Source: Crambe crambe (Eukaryota; Porifera; Demospongiae; Poecilosclerida; Crambeidae). Taken from it: a stretch of 64,000 nucleotides of DNA. Of this stretch, positions 1 through 9,281 are shown piece by piece. The notes beneath the pieces are model-generated. The model ran no database searches and had not been told where the DNA came from. It saw only the letters and a list, made by a program, of their open reading frames with translations. Made by a program: the position numbers and the translations under genes. Within the stretch, counting starts at the first letter, position 1, and the number at the start of each line of letters is the position of its first letter. Location of the stretch: the NCBI GenBank assembly GCA_963924555.1, contig OZ004598.1:496001-560000 (forward strand), in the 5' to 3' direction.

Positions 1-470
1 TGAAGGGTGGTCGGTAAGGGGTGACCTTGAAGGTGGAGGGTGGTCAGTAAGGGGTAACCTTGAAGGTGGAGGGTGGTTGGTAAGGGGTGACTTTGAAGGT
101 GGAGGGTGGTGGGTAAGGGGTGACCTTGAATGTGAAGGGTGGTTGGTAAGGTGTGACCTTGAAGGCGAAGGGTGGTCGGTAAGGGGTGACATTGAAGGCG
201 AAGGGTGGTTGGTAAGGGATGATTTTGAGGGTGAAGGGTGGTCGGTAAGGGATGACCTTGAAGATGGAGGGTGGTCAGTAAGGGGTGGCCTTGAAGGTGA
301 AGGGCGATCAGTAAGGGGTGCCCTTGAAGGTAGAGGGCGATCAGTAAGGGGTGACTTTGAGGGTGAAGGGTGGTCAGTAAGGGGTGACGTTGAAGGTGAA
401 GGGTCAGTATTAAAGGGTGATTTTGAAGGTATTGGAAGTTTTGACTTTGAAGGTGGAGAGTGATTTGTAA
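1..470 (-). repeat. 33-bp coding minisatellite
   Basis: About fourteen tandem copies of a 33-bp unit read on the minus strand as 11-residue Pro/Ser-rich repeats. Copies differ mostly by single substitutions and none breaks the frame. The opposite strand also happens to be open, giving a Gly-rich shadow frame that I do not count as a gene. Confidence 0.9.
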
Positions 471-1506
471 GGGGTGATATTCTTGTCAGAGGTTCTGGAG
501 ACCAAGAAGGTGGCTGAGTGGTCTCCACTTGACTGGTTTTATTACCAGATGTAAGAGAGTGTATGGCTAATACATAATCAAGAATAAAAACAGTGGACGT
601 CACAGCCAAGAGGACCATTATACACACAGCAAACAAAAGTCCATAAAAAACAGACATTTTCCCAGAAGGTAGCACTGTTTCTCTGTATGAACGGGTCTTA
701 ATGTTCTTGTTGATGATGTGGCGCATCCAAGCAATAGTACCACTGACTGATAGAACTAGGACACATATTGGTATGATATAATAAAAGACCTTCAACTGAG
801 ACTCAATACCAACCAAAAAAGTCCTGATTTTAGGTACAAGCATTAAGTAATGAAGTAATGGAGGTGAAATCCATAAATTTATTAATAAAAAAACCACATG
901 ATTACTGGGTTTCCAGGTGTAGTTTGGATCTAATAAATCAAACAGGTAATGGAGAATTCCAGAAAATATGAAGAATAAAGACACTGAGATCAAAATGATA
1001 CTGAAGTAATTGGTGAATATTGATGACACTTTACCCAATATGAACATAGTGTCCACTCCAACATCGTCAAGAAGGTGACAATAATTATAGATAATAATCG
1101 ATAAACATATAGTGATTAATGCTATGAAGACCTTTGCCAATGATCTGTACTCCTTTTTGCAGCTGGGAATAACATAGAGTGACATGAGAACAAGAAAAAT
1201 GCCACTAGCAAACATTATAACCGTGAAAAAAGTATACTTGATAATAAACACTTTTATCGATGCAACGACTGGATGGCAAAAAATGCACTGGATGAATGGA
1301 AGTTCAGAGGATCTCAGCAGGAAACAGTATCCTAACAGACTTGATACGGAAATGACACTGCAGAACTTAAACCCAGACTTCCACTTCAAACGATCACAAA
1401 TTAACCAAAGGTTGGAGAAGAAGCCATATGTCAAGCATACAATAATGAATACCTCCAGTACATCAAAGTTCAACTCCAACACTTTGTTTTGAGTATTTCC
1501 AGTCAT
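1..1506 (-). CDS. Multi-pass membrane protein with Pro/Ser 11-residue repeats; 3' end outside window (partial)
   Basis: From the ATG at 1506 one frame stays open to base 1, about 500 codons, with no stop in the window. The first ~330 residues hold about eight hydrophobic segments (for example around 1480-1410, 1240-1180, 1120-1060, 1010-950, 790-720 and 640-590). A Pro/Ser/Thr linker follows and then about fourteen copies of an 11-residue unit of the type SPLTDHPSPSR, each coded by 33 bp. The N-terminal part resembles the neighbour at 2339-4072 in layout and start, and that neighbour ends in a death domain, so the missing C-terminus is probably also a death domain (inference). The repeat tract is probably an extended linker. 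I do not know a named family for the membrane part. The frame is intact, so it looks like a live gene. Confidence 0.72.
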   Translation of the reverse strand, partial: MTGNTQNKVLELNFDVLEVFIIVCLTYGFFSNLWLICDRLKWKSGFKFCSVISVSSLLGYCFLLRSSELPFIQCIFCHPVVASIKVFIIKYTFFTVIMFASGIFLVLMSLYVIPSCKKEYRSLAKVFIALITICLSIIIYNYCHLLDDVGVDTMFILGKVSSIFTNYFSIILISVSLFFIFSGILHYLFDLLDPNYTWKPSNHVVFLLINLWISPPLLHYLMLVPKIRTFLVGIESQLKVFYYIIPICVLVLSVSGTIAWMRHIINKNIKTRSYRETVLPSGKMSVFYGLLFAVCIMVLLAVTSTVFILDYVLAIHSLTSGNKTSQVETTQPPSWSPEPLTRISPLTNHSPPSKSKLPIPSKSPFNTDPSPSTSPLTDHPSPSKSPLTDRPLPSRAPLTDRPSPSRPPLTDHPPSSRSSLTDHPSPSKSSLTNHPSPSMSPLTDHPSPSRSHLTNHPSHSRSPLTHHPPPSKSPLTNHPPPSRLPLTDHPPPSRSPLTDHPS

Positions 1507-1785
1507 GTTGTTCAAACTCTTTCATCTCACAGTAGCCAACTAGTTGTCCATTCAAATCTTCAAACATCACCTGATAATAATGATATTCATTTGTTGTGTT
1601 CAAATGATATTCATTTGTTGTGCCGTCACGAGATCACATAACTGCATCATTCCCCTATAACAATGACTCTAGGGTAATGTGCAATATTAACTCCAGGTCA
1701 TTTATTGCCTTCAACTCCTTATACTTACCACAAAGCTAAAGCCATTATGACCACATCATTGTAATTTTTCTTTGAAATTAATTAA

Positions 1786-1955
1786 CTCATCACACACTCC
1801 AAAGCTATTTCTATATCAGCCACTAATCTGTTCTGCTCCAAGTCCTTCAATGCCTTGATGAGGCCATTCCACATGAGAGGGCATCTTGATGCACCTTTCT
1901 GAAACCACTCACGAAACACAGCAGAGCAGCAGTCTATGAGGTCATTATAGATGTC
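1786..1955 (-). pseudogene. Death-domain C-terminal fragment
   Basis: This stretch is nearly identical to the last ~160 bp of the death-domain gene at 2339-2500, including the segment coding for the final helices and the acidic end. It lacks the upstream half of the domain and any membrane region, so it is a leftover of a local duplication. It lies between the starts of two related sequences that face opposite ways. Confidence 0.75.
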
Positions 1956-2002
1956 AACTAATCATTATTATCCAGTGATGTTTGAAGGATAACTAGTTAG
2001 CT

Positions 2003-2165
2003 ATTGTGAGATGAAAGAGTTTGAATAATATGACTGAAAATACTCAAGATAAAGTGTTGGAGTTGAAATTTGATGTTCTGGATATATGTATTGTGGTATT
2101 TGTAATATTTAATCTCCAACCTTTGGTTATTTTGTGATGCTTTGAAGTGGAAGTCTGGGTCAAGT
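2003..2165 (+). pseudogene. Inverted copy of the 5' end of the gene at 1-1506
   Basis: Read on the plus strand, this begins ATGACTGAAAATACTCAAGA and follows the start of the minus-strand gene at 1506 closely for about 160 bp. It then meets a stop (around 2136) before the first membrane segment is complete. With the fragment at 1786-1955 it marks a rearranged, inverted duplication inside the cluster. Confidence 0.7.
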
Positions 2166-2338
2166 ATATATATAATCATAAAGGAAAAGTAGCCAACCCT
2201 TACCAACCACGAGAGCTACTAATCACAACACATTATAGCTACTTATGTATGCCTGGGATATTTAAGACTGTAGATCAATAAGTCATAAGCTGAAAGTCAG
2301 CTTGCTTGCTGCACTCACTCATTGAAAAATTAATTAAC

Positions 2339-4072
2339 TCAATCTTCAATGATCATACACTCCAAAGCTATTTCTATATGATCCACTAATCTGTTCTGCT
2401 CTAAGTCCTTCAATGCCTTGATGAGGCCGTTCCACGTGAGAGGGTATCTTGATGCACCTTTCTGAAACCACTCACGAAACACAGCAGAGCAGCAGTCTAT
2501 GAGGACGTTCACTCCAGTGTTACAACTTCCAGCTATCAGCACTTCATCGAAGTCAAAGATTCGTGCCAGTTCCTTCCAGCGTGGGGCCACTTTCTTGATA
2601 ATTCTGAGGGTTCGTTCTTTCCCATCGAAGAGATAATGGAGGATAGTCAGGTCACGTAAGGTCATCACATAACGTTTGTTTCTCTCCACTTTCACGCATC
2701 TAAATGTGGAGGATGGTTGGTTAGTGGTAGGTTGAGGGAGAGGAGTCTGAGAGGTGGTTAGATGAGAACTGGAAGTAGATGGTAATTTTGCACTCGTAAA
2801 TGGAGAGAGTGAAACATCACTTGGCTTTTGAAAGTGAGTTTTAGGATGAGTTGCCCCATCAGCTGGCCTGTTTGAAGGCAAGGCTTGTGGAAGACGATTG
2901 GCAGATTCTTTTTCAGGTGAGACTTGTGGAAGAGGAAGTAGTGATTCTACAGTTGACAAAACTGAAAGTTGTTGCCTCGCATCACATTCGAAAACACCAC
3001 AAGTATCTTCATCACGTGGAACAGGTGTATGTGCCCCAAGAGGTGTGTGGTATTGGTTGACAGCACTTGTGTGGCCATAATGAACAAGAAATGTAGTTGG
3101 CACAGTGAAGAGAAGTATCACACACAGAGAGAAGTAAAGTCCATAAGGAGTAGTTTTAGCAGAATTTTCATTAAAATATGCATAATGTGCTTTCACAGTA
3201 TTATTCCTAATGCTTGAGTCGATCCATACAATAGCTTCAATGACTGCAATAGCCAAATATATAAGGATGACAATATAAAGATTTCCCCACCAAGTCTCTA
3301 TGTATGAAATGGTACTGGTTTTGAGTGACAGAAATAGTGTATAAAGTGAATAGACAAGTAGGCTAGATAAACACCATGTTATAACCAAAGCAATCATCAT
3401 CAAGATGCCATCATCTTCAAATTCTTCGTCTCCCCAACATTTTAGGAGCAAATACATGATGAAGCGAAGGATGCAAATAAAGAAGAAGAAACAAGAAAGT
3501 AGGATCAGGCTAATACCAGTGTGGTTAGCGATCACTGATGATACTTTACCCATAGACATTACAATATCTCCATGATGGTGATAGAAAGTGTAACTATCCA
3601 ACAGCAAACAGTTTAAACAGATGAAAATTAGTACTATGCAGACACATGCCAAGGACCTATGATTCTTCTTGTACCTGGATACAAAAGCCAATGTTTTATA
3701 CTCACAACACACCAAAGCAAATGCAGAGGAAAATGTGAGAAGAATAACATCTATAAACACAAAGTAAAGGAGAGGAGATGCAACAATAGCCGACTTAATG
3801 GAGATAGTCACTGTATTGCTAACTTTGCTTGTGCACTGGATGAAGGAGACTTCTGGAGGTCTTTGCAGTAGACAGTATCCAACTGGCCCCAACACGGCAC
3901 CACAACCAAAGAATATCCAAAAGAAGACTTTTAGCACAAATGATGAATCACAGTCCTCACATGTTTCCACACAACAACAGAGGATTATGAGGGAGAGGAT
4001 GAAGATGAACAGACACACACCTACCCCAATGTCAAGTGGGTCCACCTCCAGTATCAGGGTATCTTCATTCAT
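2339..4072 (-). CDS. Eight-span membrane protein with C-terminal death domain
   Basis: The start is taken at the ATG at 4072; the frame opens further upstream only with GTG. The ~577-residue product begins MNEDTLILEVDPLDIG. About eight hydrophobic spans follow in the first 350 residues, then a Ser/Thr/Pro-rich linker (about residues 365-460). The last ~110 residues form a death domain: an amphipathic helix run with the core VAPRWKELARIFDFDE, then CCSAVFREWF, then PLTWNGLIKALKDLE. Death domains normally form homotypic oligomers in receptor and adaptor signalling. Joining one to a polytopic membrane protein is unusual, since classical death receptors have one span. If the N-terminus is inside and there are eight spans, the death domain would be cytosolic, but topology is inferred. 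There are no introns in the frame. Neighbouring paralogues lie on the same strand. Confidence 0.8.
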   Translation of the reverse strand: MNEDTLILEVDPLDIGVGVCLFIFILSLIILCCCVETCEDCDSSFVLKVFFWIFFGCGAVLGPVGYCLLQRPPEVSFIQCTSKVSNTVTISIKSAIVASPLLYFVFIDVILLTFSSAFALVCCEYKTLAFVSRYKKNHRSLACVCIVLIFICLNCLLLDSYTFYHHHGDIVMSMGKVSSVIANHTGISLILLSCFFFFICILRFIMYLLLKCWGDEEFEDDGILMMIALVITWCLSSLLVYSLYTLFLSLKTSTISYIETWWGNLYIVILIYLAIAVIEAIVWIDSSIRNNTVKAHYAYFNENSAKTTPYGLYFSLCVILLFTVPTTFLVHYGHTSAVNQYHTPLGAHTPVPRDEDTCGVFECDARQQLSVLSTVESLLPLPQVSPEKESANRLPQALPSNRPADGATHPKTHFQKPSDVSLSPFTSAKLPSTSSSHLTTSQTPLPQPTTNQPSSTFRCVKVERNKRYVMTLRDLTILHYLFDGKERTLRIIKKVAPRWKELARIFDFDEVLIAGSCNTGVNVLIDCCSAVFREWFQKGASRYPLTWNGLIKALKDLEQNRLVDHIEIALECMIIED

Positions 4073-4497
4073 GTTTAAGGGCCTCAAAAATTCGAAATAG
4101 TGCACACTAATATTTTTATCCGTATGTGATCAACCACACTCTTCTTTGTGGTTAGTGTAGCTGGCCATATAATCTCAGATCAAATGTCAATGGTCTCCAC
4201 ACCTCCAGGTTTCACAGAGTGCATGCATGAGAGAGGGGGTGGAGCTACAGTTTCTACCAGAAATGATTGCTAAGTAGTTAGTGATTATCAGTGCAGAACT
4301 AATTCTATATACAGTAAGCTACTACAACTGTTGTATAGTTGCAGAGATGGTTAAAATTCTGTATGTGCACAAGCAGATAAACACGTGTTACTCTCACTGA
4401 CTGCAGCTATATGGATTATATACTCATTTCTGTTACCTAACATAAATTTACATAGACCATAATGTATTATCTTATCAATCTTGTATGAACTTCAAAT
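4073..4497. other. Intergenic, no gene seen
   Basis: AT-rich spacer between two minus-strand death-fold genes. It should hold the promoter of the gene at 2339-4072 and the 3' end of the gene at 4498-5271. I see no open frame of note and no clear repeat. Confidence 0.5.
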
Positions 4498-5271
4498 TTA
4501 GGAGGCAACACAGTCAAGTGCATTATCCAGTTTTTTCACTAATTTTTCAAATGAAGCATCACTCAAGGCATCCAGCACACCTTGCCAGCCTAGCAAACCT
4601 TTATAGCCTTGAGCATGCAGTTTGGTTAAAACATCATGAGCACATTTCTCTGCAGTGCCTTTGTCAGCTGAAATCGATATTGGGTTAATCTTACAAATGT
4701 TTGCTATTTCTCTCCAGTACTTAGCAACGCTTTCCTCCAAATTTAAGGTAGTTTTATCTTTCTTGCAATCCATACGATGGAAACGTTTTCTTTCTACAGC
4801 ATCCATATCATATACATCGATATCTAAACACTCTAGCATATTCACTAGCTCTTCGACAACTCTGTTCAGCTGGTGAGTCTCATTAATAGCATTAATAAAT
4901 GCATTCCAGTTGAATTCTCCACGACAGCCCTCGCTGTATAAACGTTCAAAGAGACGAATTGAAGCTTGTTTCAAGGCATCAAGGCTTTCTTTATTGTTAC
5001 TTTCAACTACTTCAGGATTGATATCCAAGACATTGGCCAAGTTAACCCAATTTGAAGCAATTTCTTCTGCTATATTCAGTTCTTTAAGTTCTGGGTGTGG
5101 TTTCTTGTAATACTTCAGTTGAAATAGTTGCTGACTAGTAAGTGAGTTATAATCCTTTCTGTCTATCTTCTTACAACATGGACCATCAGCAAAACAATAT
5201 TCTGAGTCAGCCTGGCAGGGCAATAGAATGTGGCTGCATGCCACAGCCACCAAAAGCAGTCCCAGATGCAT
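4498..5271 (-). CDS. Predicted secreted protein with two death-fold domains
   Basis: The ATG at 5271 gives a 257-residue protein. The first ~21 residues (MHLGLLLVAVACSHILLPCQA) are a clear signal peptide; the longer frame starts with TTG and would bury it. Two helical repeats of about 95 residues follow. Each begins with an alpha-helical segment and a core like NWVNLANVLDINPEVV or YWREIANICKINPISI, and ends with a W-N/Q-x-F/V-I/L-A-L helix and a Cys (ECLDID, DCVAS). These match the death domains of the neighbouring genes in spacing and hydrophobic pattern. No transmembrane segment follows, so the product would be secreted or lumenal, an unusual place for a death fold. The paired Cys residues fit disulphides. 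An alternative is an uncharacterised helical domain that only resembles a death domain. Confidence 0.75.
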   Translation of the reverse strand: MHLGLLLVAVACSHILLPCQADSEYCFADGPCCKKIDRKDYNSLTSQQLFQLKYYKKPHPELKELNIAEEIASNWVNLANVLDINPEVVESNNKESLDALKQASIRLFERLYSEGCRGEFNWNAFINAINETHQLNRVVEELVNMLECLDIDVYDMDAVERKRFHRMDCKKDKTTLNLEESVAKYWREIANICKINPISISADKGTAEKCAHDVLTKLHAQGYKGLLGWQGVLDALSDASFEKLVKKLDNALDCVAS

Positions 5272-5456
5272 CTTCCACCTGTCCAAACTAATTATTCATG
5301 CGTGGATAGAGTAACTTCCTGTTAGATAGCATTATCACCATTACAATCAAAGGGGAGTAAAGCTTCCAAAAATGGTCATAACTAAGAGATGTATGTCAAA
5401 GTATAAAAAGAGGGAAAATCCAAAGTTATATACAAAAAAGGTATAAGCTAGGCTAT

Positions 5457-7100
5457 TTAGTTAGCTATCATACAATTGAGAGCATTTTTGAGACGTTCAA
5501 CAAGTGTTTTCAATGACGGCCCAGATGCTTCTAAAGCTGAAATGAATCCTTGCCAAGTCAGTGATCCTTTATATCCCCTATCGAATAACTTGGTTAATAC
5601 ATCATATGCACACTCTTCCATTATGCTTCCTTCAACGATCAATCTCTCATCAATTCCAACAGTCTTGGCTAGTCTTCTCCAATGAGGTGCGATTTTCTTA
5701 ATGAGTAAAGTTTCTTTCTTCTCACCATTAGTATCAGTACAGGACATTTTTTGCAGATCACTTCGCTTTATGGCATCAATATCTTCTCTATCAACATTCA
5801 GACAGTCAAGAATTTCACTTAATTCAATAGCCACCCTGTCTAACCCTTCAGTTATTTTCAGAGCATCAATGATACCACTCCAGTAACAACAGTGTTTCAA
5901 ACATTCATCAATCATTTTATTGAGGAGCCATCTTGAGTAATCCCCTGGTTTGTATTTAGGATTATGGTCAGCCAGGATGATTTCAGGATTTATGTTCATA
6001 GCATCAGCAAGATCTTCCCAGTGTGACTCTATTTCCTTTACTAGGTTCAAATATTTTATTTCATTACCAGAATGATATGAAATTTTGTACATCTTATCTC
6101 TTGTAAGGAATCTTGATGTTGTCAGGTCTACTGTTTGACAGAGTGGACGATCTGCTTCCTGGTCTACATTGCCATTAACCTTGGTCAAGGGTGAAGTTTG
6201 CACAGATTTCCGAGGATCTGATTCCTGAGGACCTGATGGCTCCTTCGAGGGTGAGGATTGCATGATTTTCTGAGGACTTGACGGTTCCTTCAAGGGTGAG
6301 GGTTGCACGATTTTCTGAGGATCTGACAGGGGTGAAGGTTGCATGAATTCCTGAGGACCTGATGGCTCATTTGAGGGTGAGGGTTGCACAATTTTCTGAC
6401 TTGACAGCTCCTTCAAGGGTGAGGGTTGCACGATTTTCTGACCTGACAGCTCCTTCGAGGGTGAGGGTTGCATGATTTTCTGAGGACCTGACAGCTCCTT
6501 TGAAGGTAAGGGATGTAGCTCCTTCAAAGGTGATTCTGGTGGCTCCTTCAAGGGGGCTTGATCAACTGCCTCATCTCTATCCTGACTTCCAGCTTGATTC
6601 TGAAAATGAAGTTCTCCCTGATTTTCTGATGAGTGCCACACGAACACCAAGATCATCAAAATTGCGAGTGCTCTGGATGATGCTAGCACTTTTAAACATT
6701 TCCAAAGCACTTTTAAGCATTTCCAAATACGATTAGGAGCTGTAGGAGATGAAGGAGGTGAAGAATTTTCTGGAGGGTCCTCATAATCACAACTTACTCT
6801 ACCATTACTGCCAGCACTACTATAGTCTTGCGTGCATGCCCGATTTTTCTGGAGGGGTGTGCGTGCAAGACTACCTGGGCTAGTACTTGTACTTGGGTCA
6901 GAAGTATTAGCAGCTGCATCTGGGTCAGAAGTATTGGGAACTGAACCTGAGTTAGTTGTACTGGTAGCTGTACCTTGGTTACTTTCATCAGCAGAGGAAC
7001 CAATATCAGTTAATTCAGCCATAAAGCCTGAAATTTTACTCTTTGCTTCTTTATAGTGACATAAGGCATAAGCTACCACCACAATGGTGACAAGGGCCAT
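5457..7100 (-). CDS. Membrane-anchored protein with Pro/Ser repeats and two death-fold domains
   Basis: The ATG at 7100 gives about 547 residues (the codon before it is TTG). There is a hydrophobic N-terminus (MALVTIVVVAYALCHYKEAK) and a Ser/Thr/Asp-rich stretch. A second hydrophobic span, ALAILMILVFVWH, lies near residue 150. About 170 residues of degenerate Pro/Ser repeats follow (unit like SPSKELSGPQKIMQP). Two C-terminal death-fold domains follow: the first has HWEDLADAMNINPEII and ends DCLNVD, the second has HWRRLAKTVGIDERLI and ends NCMIAN. The tandem pair matches the secreted protein at 4498-5271, so the two are paralogues that differ in how they are anchored. The start overlaps the stop of the small frame upstream by one base, so the true 5' end may be spliced or continue into it. 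Confidence 0.75.
   Translation of the reverse strand: MALVTIVVVAYALCHYKEAKSKISGFMAELTDIGSSADESNQGTATSTTNSGSVPNTSDPDAAANTSDPSTSTSPGSLARTPLQKNRACTQDYSSAGSNGRVSCDYEDPPENSSPPSSPTAPNRIWKCLKVLWKCLKVLASSRALAILMILVFVWHSSENQGELHFQNQAGSQDRDEAVDQAPLKEPPESPLKELHPLPSKELSGPQKIMQPSPSKELSGQKIVQPSPLKELSSQKIVQPSPSNEPSGPQEFMQPSPLSDPQKIVQPSPLKEPSSPQKIMQSSPSKEPSGPQESDPRKSVQTSPLTKVNGNVDQEADRPLCQTVDLTTSRFLTRDKMYKISYHSGNEIKYLNLVKEIESHWEDLADAMNINPEIILADHNPKYKPGDYSRWLLNKMIDECLKHCCYWSGIIDALKITEGLDRVAIELSEILDCLNVDREDIDAIKRSDLQKMSCTDTNGEKKETLLIKKIAPHWRRLAKTVGIDERLIVEGSIMEECAYDVLTKLFDRGYKGSLTWQGFISALEASGPSLKTLVERLKNALNCMIAN
6185..6560 (-). repeat. Degenerate coding minisatellite
   Basis: Eight or so imperfect units of about 33-48 bp code for the Pro/Ser/Lys/Glu linker of the gene at 5457-7100. 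The shared core is a segment meaning PSPxKE(L/P)SGPQKI(M/V)Q. Related but different units occur in the broken paralogue at 8240-8640 and in the gene at 1-1506. Confidence 0.75.
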
Positions 7101-7318
7101 CAAACCTCCAAAAAATTATAGCCAAAGTAGAATAAAAGGATCATGGCCAGAACTAGTACAACAATTGTTGATACTAGAGGATACTTAGCTAGCAGTTTGT
7201 AAAACTTGTCTTTCGACTTTTTTCCTTCTTCTGAGCCCCAAAAAGCGTAGAAGAATTCCTTGATAGTAGTAAGTACAGGATTTGCCATATTTACATCAAA
7301 ACAAATCTGCATGTACAT
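7100..7318 (-). CDS. Small single-span membrane ORF overlapping the next start (TGATG)
   Basis: A 72-codon frame from the ATG at 7318, or 62 codons from the ATG at 7288 (MANPVLTTIKEFFYAFWGS). It encodes a charged N-terminus and one strong membrane span, STIVVLVLAMILLFYFGY. Its TGA stop shares the A with the ATG of the downstream death-fold gene. It may be the true first exon or N-terminus of that gene, with a frame shift from an intron I cannot place or a sequence error, or a separate small protein. No convincing GT-AG intron joins the two frames. Confidence 0.45.
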   Translation of the reverse strand: MYMQICFDVNMANPVLTTIKEFFYAFWGSEEGKKSKDKFYKLLAKYPLVSTIVVLVLAMILLFYFGYNFLEV

Positions 7319-7372
7319 GTGATGACCCTTACCAATCCTGACATGTACATGTGATGACCCTTACCAATTATA
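7310..7372. promoter_or_regulatory. Direct repeat ACATGTGATGACCCTTACC x2
   Basis: The 19-base core ACATGTGATGACCCTTACC appears twice, around 7314-7332 and 7347-7365, just upstream of the small ORF starting at 7318. A close variant (ACATGTGATGACCTTTACC) lies at about 9379-9397, upstream of the broken paralogue. Its position in front of two cluster members suggests a shared promoter element, or copied promoter DNA. Confidence 0.4.
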
Positions 7373-7786
7373 TCATGCTATCTGTTGCAGGGGACTAAAG
7401 AGAGAAGAGAATTTGAGAGACTTGTGTCCAAGGTTATAAGTAAGAATTCTGCTGTGGCCTTTGAATTTTGCAGCCGACTCTGATTCAGAGTATTTAGCAC
7501 TATTCAGTAGCTGGTATGGCAGAGGCCAGTGCAAGAGAGCACACAGAGAACTCACTTATTCAGCAGATAGCTAAGTCTTGGGTTTGTGTATCAGCAAAAT
7601 TTAATATTTATATGCAAAGATTACAAGTTTTAGACTCTTCAAATGAATGAATTTATATCCGAAATGACCCACTCTGTCCTGATAGTGTGTGGTGAATACA
7701 TAGCAGGTCAATATACACATAGCATTATTTATCAACCTGGTGATGATTTACTACTGAAAAAATAAGGAAATGGTTTCCTAATGGAA

Positions 7787-8952
7787 TTAGGGACCTAATT
7801 TGTGAGTGTTCACACATTCCAGTGCAGCCTGTACATTAGCCACTACTTCATCCAGTTCCACATCCCTCAATGCATGGATGAGGCCATTCCACATCAGAGG
7901 TCCACATCAGAGGGTATCCTGGTGCACCCATCTGGAACCACTTACGAAGAACATCGTAGCAACAGTTACTGGAGAAGTCCACTCCAGTGCTATGACTCTC
8001 TGCTATCAATCTCTCATCAAAGTTAAATACTCGAGCCAGTTCCCTCCAGTTCCGGGCCACCTGTTTGATGATTCTGAGGGTTTGTTCGTCCCCATCATGA
8101 AAGTAATGAAGGATAGTCAAGCCACGTAAAGTCATAGCATGACGACCATCTCTGTCCTCTTTAATACAACTTGAATGCATGGAAGGAGGTACAGACTTAG
8201 TTTGAGATTCTGAAGGAGGAGGTGTCTGAGAAATGCTAGCACTGGAAAAAGATCGTTTTGATGGTTCCTTCATGGGCGAGGATCGCAGAAATTCCCAAGG
8301 ATCTGATGGCTCCTTTGAGGGTGAGAGTTTAGGAACTAATGGCTCTTTCATGGGTGAGGATTGTGGAGGAGTCTGCTTCATTGAGGGTGAGGGTTGCAGG
8401 ACAACGGCTCCTTTGTGGGTGAGGATTGTGGATAGATATGAAGATCTGGTGGCTTCTTAGGGGATGATGCATCTAATGGCTCCTTTGAGGGTGAAGGTTG
8501 TAGAAGTTTGTGGATATCTGATGACTCCCTTAAAGGTGACACCTTTAGAGGATCCTTTGAGGGTGAGGGTTGTGGAGGTACCTGAGAATCCAATGGCGGC
8601 TCCTTTGGTCGTGGAGATGTCTGAGGATCCTTCAAGGATGAGGTAAGTGGAAGAGAACATGATGGCTCCCTCGGGTTACTAAGAAGCATATCTGATACAT
8701 CTTTGGGAAATCCTTGTACGAAATATCTCAGTAAAAAAGCACAAGACGAGAGAGAGAGAGAAGTGAGCCTAGTGCTATCTTTACCCTCTTACAACATATT
8801 CCAACACACAGTACAATGAACAGGATGAAAATGATGATTAGTAATGCAATCATTGAAGTCTCTAATGTACCTTCCTGCTTCTCCCCGAAGACGAAGACAT
8901 AATGCAATATAGACAGAGAATTCTCACAGAGACCTAGCACATTCTGTAACAA
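7787..8952 (-). pseudogene. Death-domain membrane protein, two frameshifts
   Basis: Read in the minus direction: a hydrophobic segment (SMIALLIIIFILFIVLCVG) near 8850, a Pro/Ser/Lys repeat linker (8690-8220), then a death domain with RNWRELARVFNFDERLI and a last helix ending ALECV before a stop at 7787. The linker changes frame near 8395. The death domain changes frame near 7905, where CCTCTGATGTGGA is present twice in a row; this 13-bp duplication cuts the domain between its W and the next N-G-L. Removing either event in thought restores similarity to the neighbours. The hydrophobic segment is followed by a possible donor (GTAAAG near 8788), so part of the 5' end may be spliced. It is either a young pseudogene or carries assembly errors. 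Confidence 0.65.
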
Positions 8953-9208
8953 AGCCAGAACATCTTTGAGGACTCGTTTCTCTCTTCTTCTGATTCCATC
9001 AATCGAATACCAGAGTGTTTACTGCTCTTAGAATAACACACACTTGACCCGATTTACAGTAGCTGGCTACATATTCTATACTGACACTATTATGGCCTGT
9101 AAAATCCCTACTTCCTGAACTCCTATCAATCACACAAGATATTCTAATTAACAATGCAACTCAACCACACAGCAAGCTAGAATAGATGCAGCACTACACT
9201 ATAAAAAG

Positions 9209-9281
9209 AAATGTGTAAAAACAACCCATTTTAGGTTATCTGAACTCGGATAACCTAAAAATGGGTTGTTTTTACACATTT
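9209..9281. repeat. Palindrome, 32-33 bp arms, 8-bp loop
   Basis: The left arm 9209-9240 (core AAATGTGTAAAAACAACCCA) is the reverse complement of 9249-9281 apart from one extra A. Such a hairpin fits a small foldback element. Confidence 0.85.

Noticed and set aside
77-463. Plus-strand Gly-rich protein
   Set aside because: It is the shadow of the coding minisatellite on the minus strand and has no family resemblance.
1-470. Regular 33-bp repeats as a CRISPR array
   Set aside because: Units are contiguous without unique spacers and are in frame with a membrane protein. The genome is eukaryotic.
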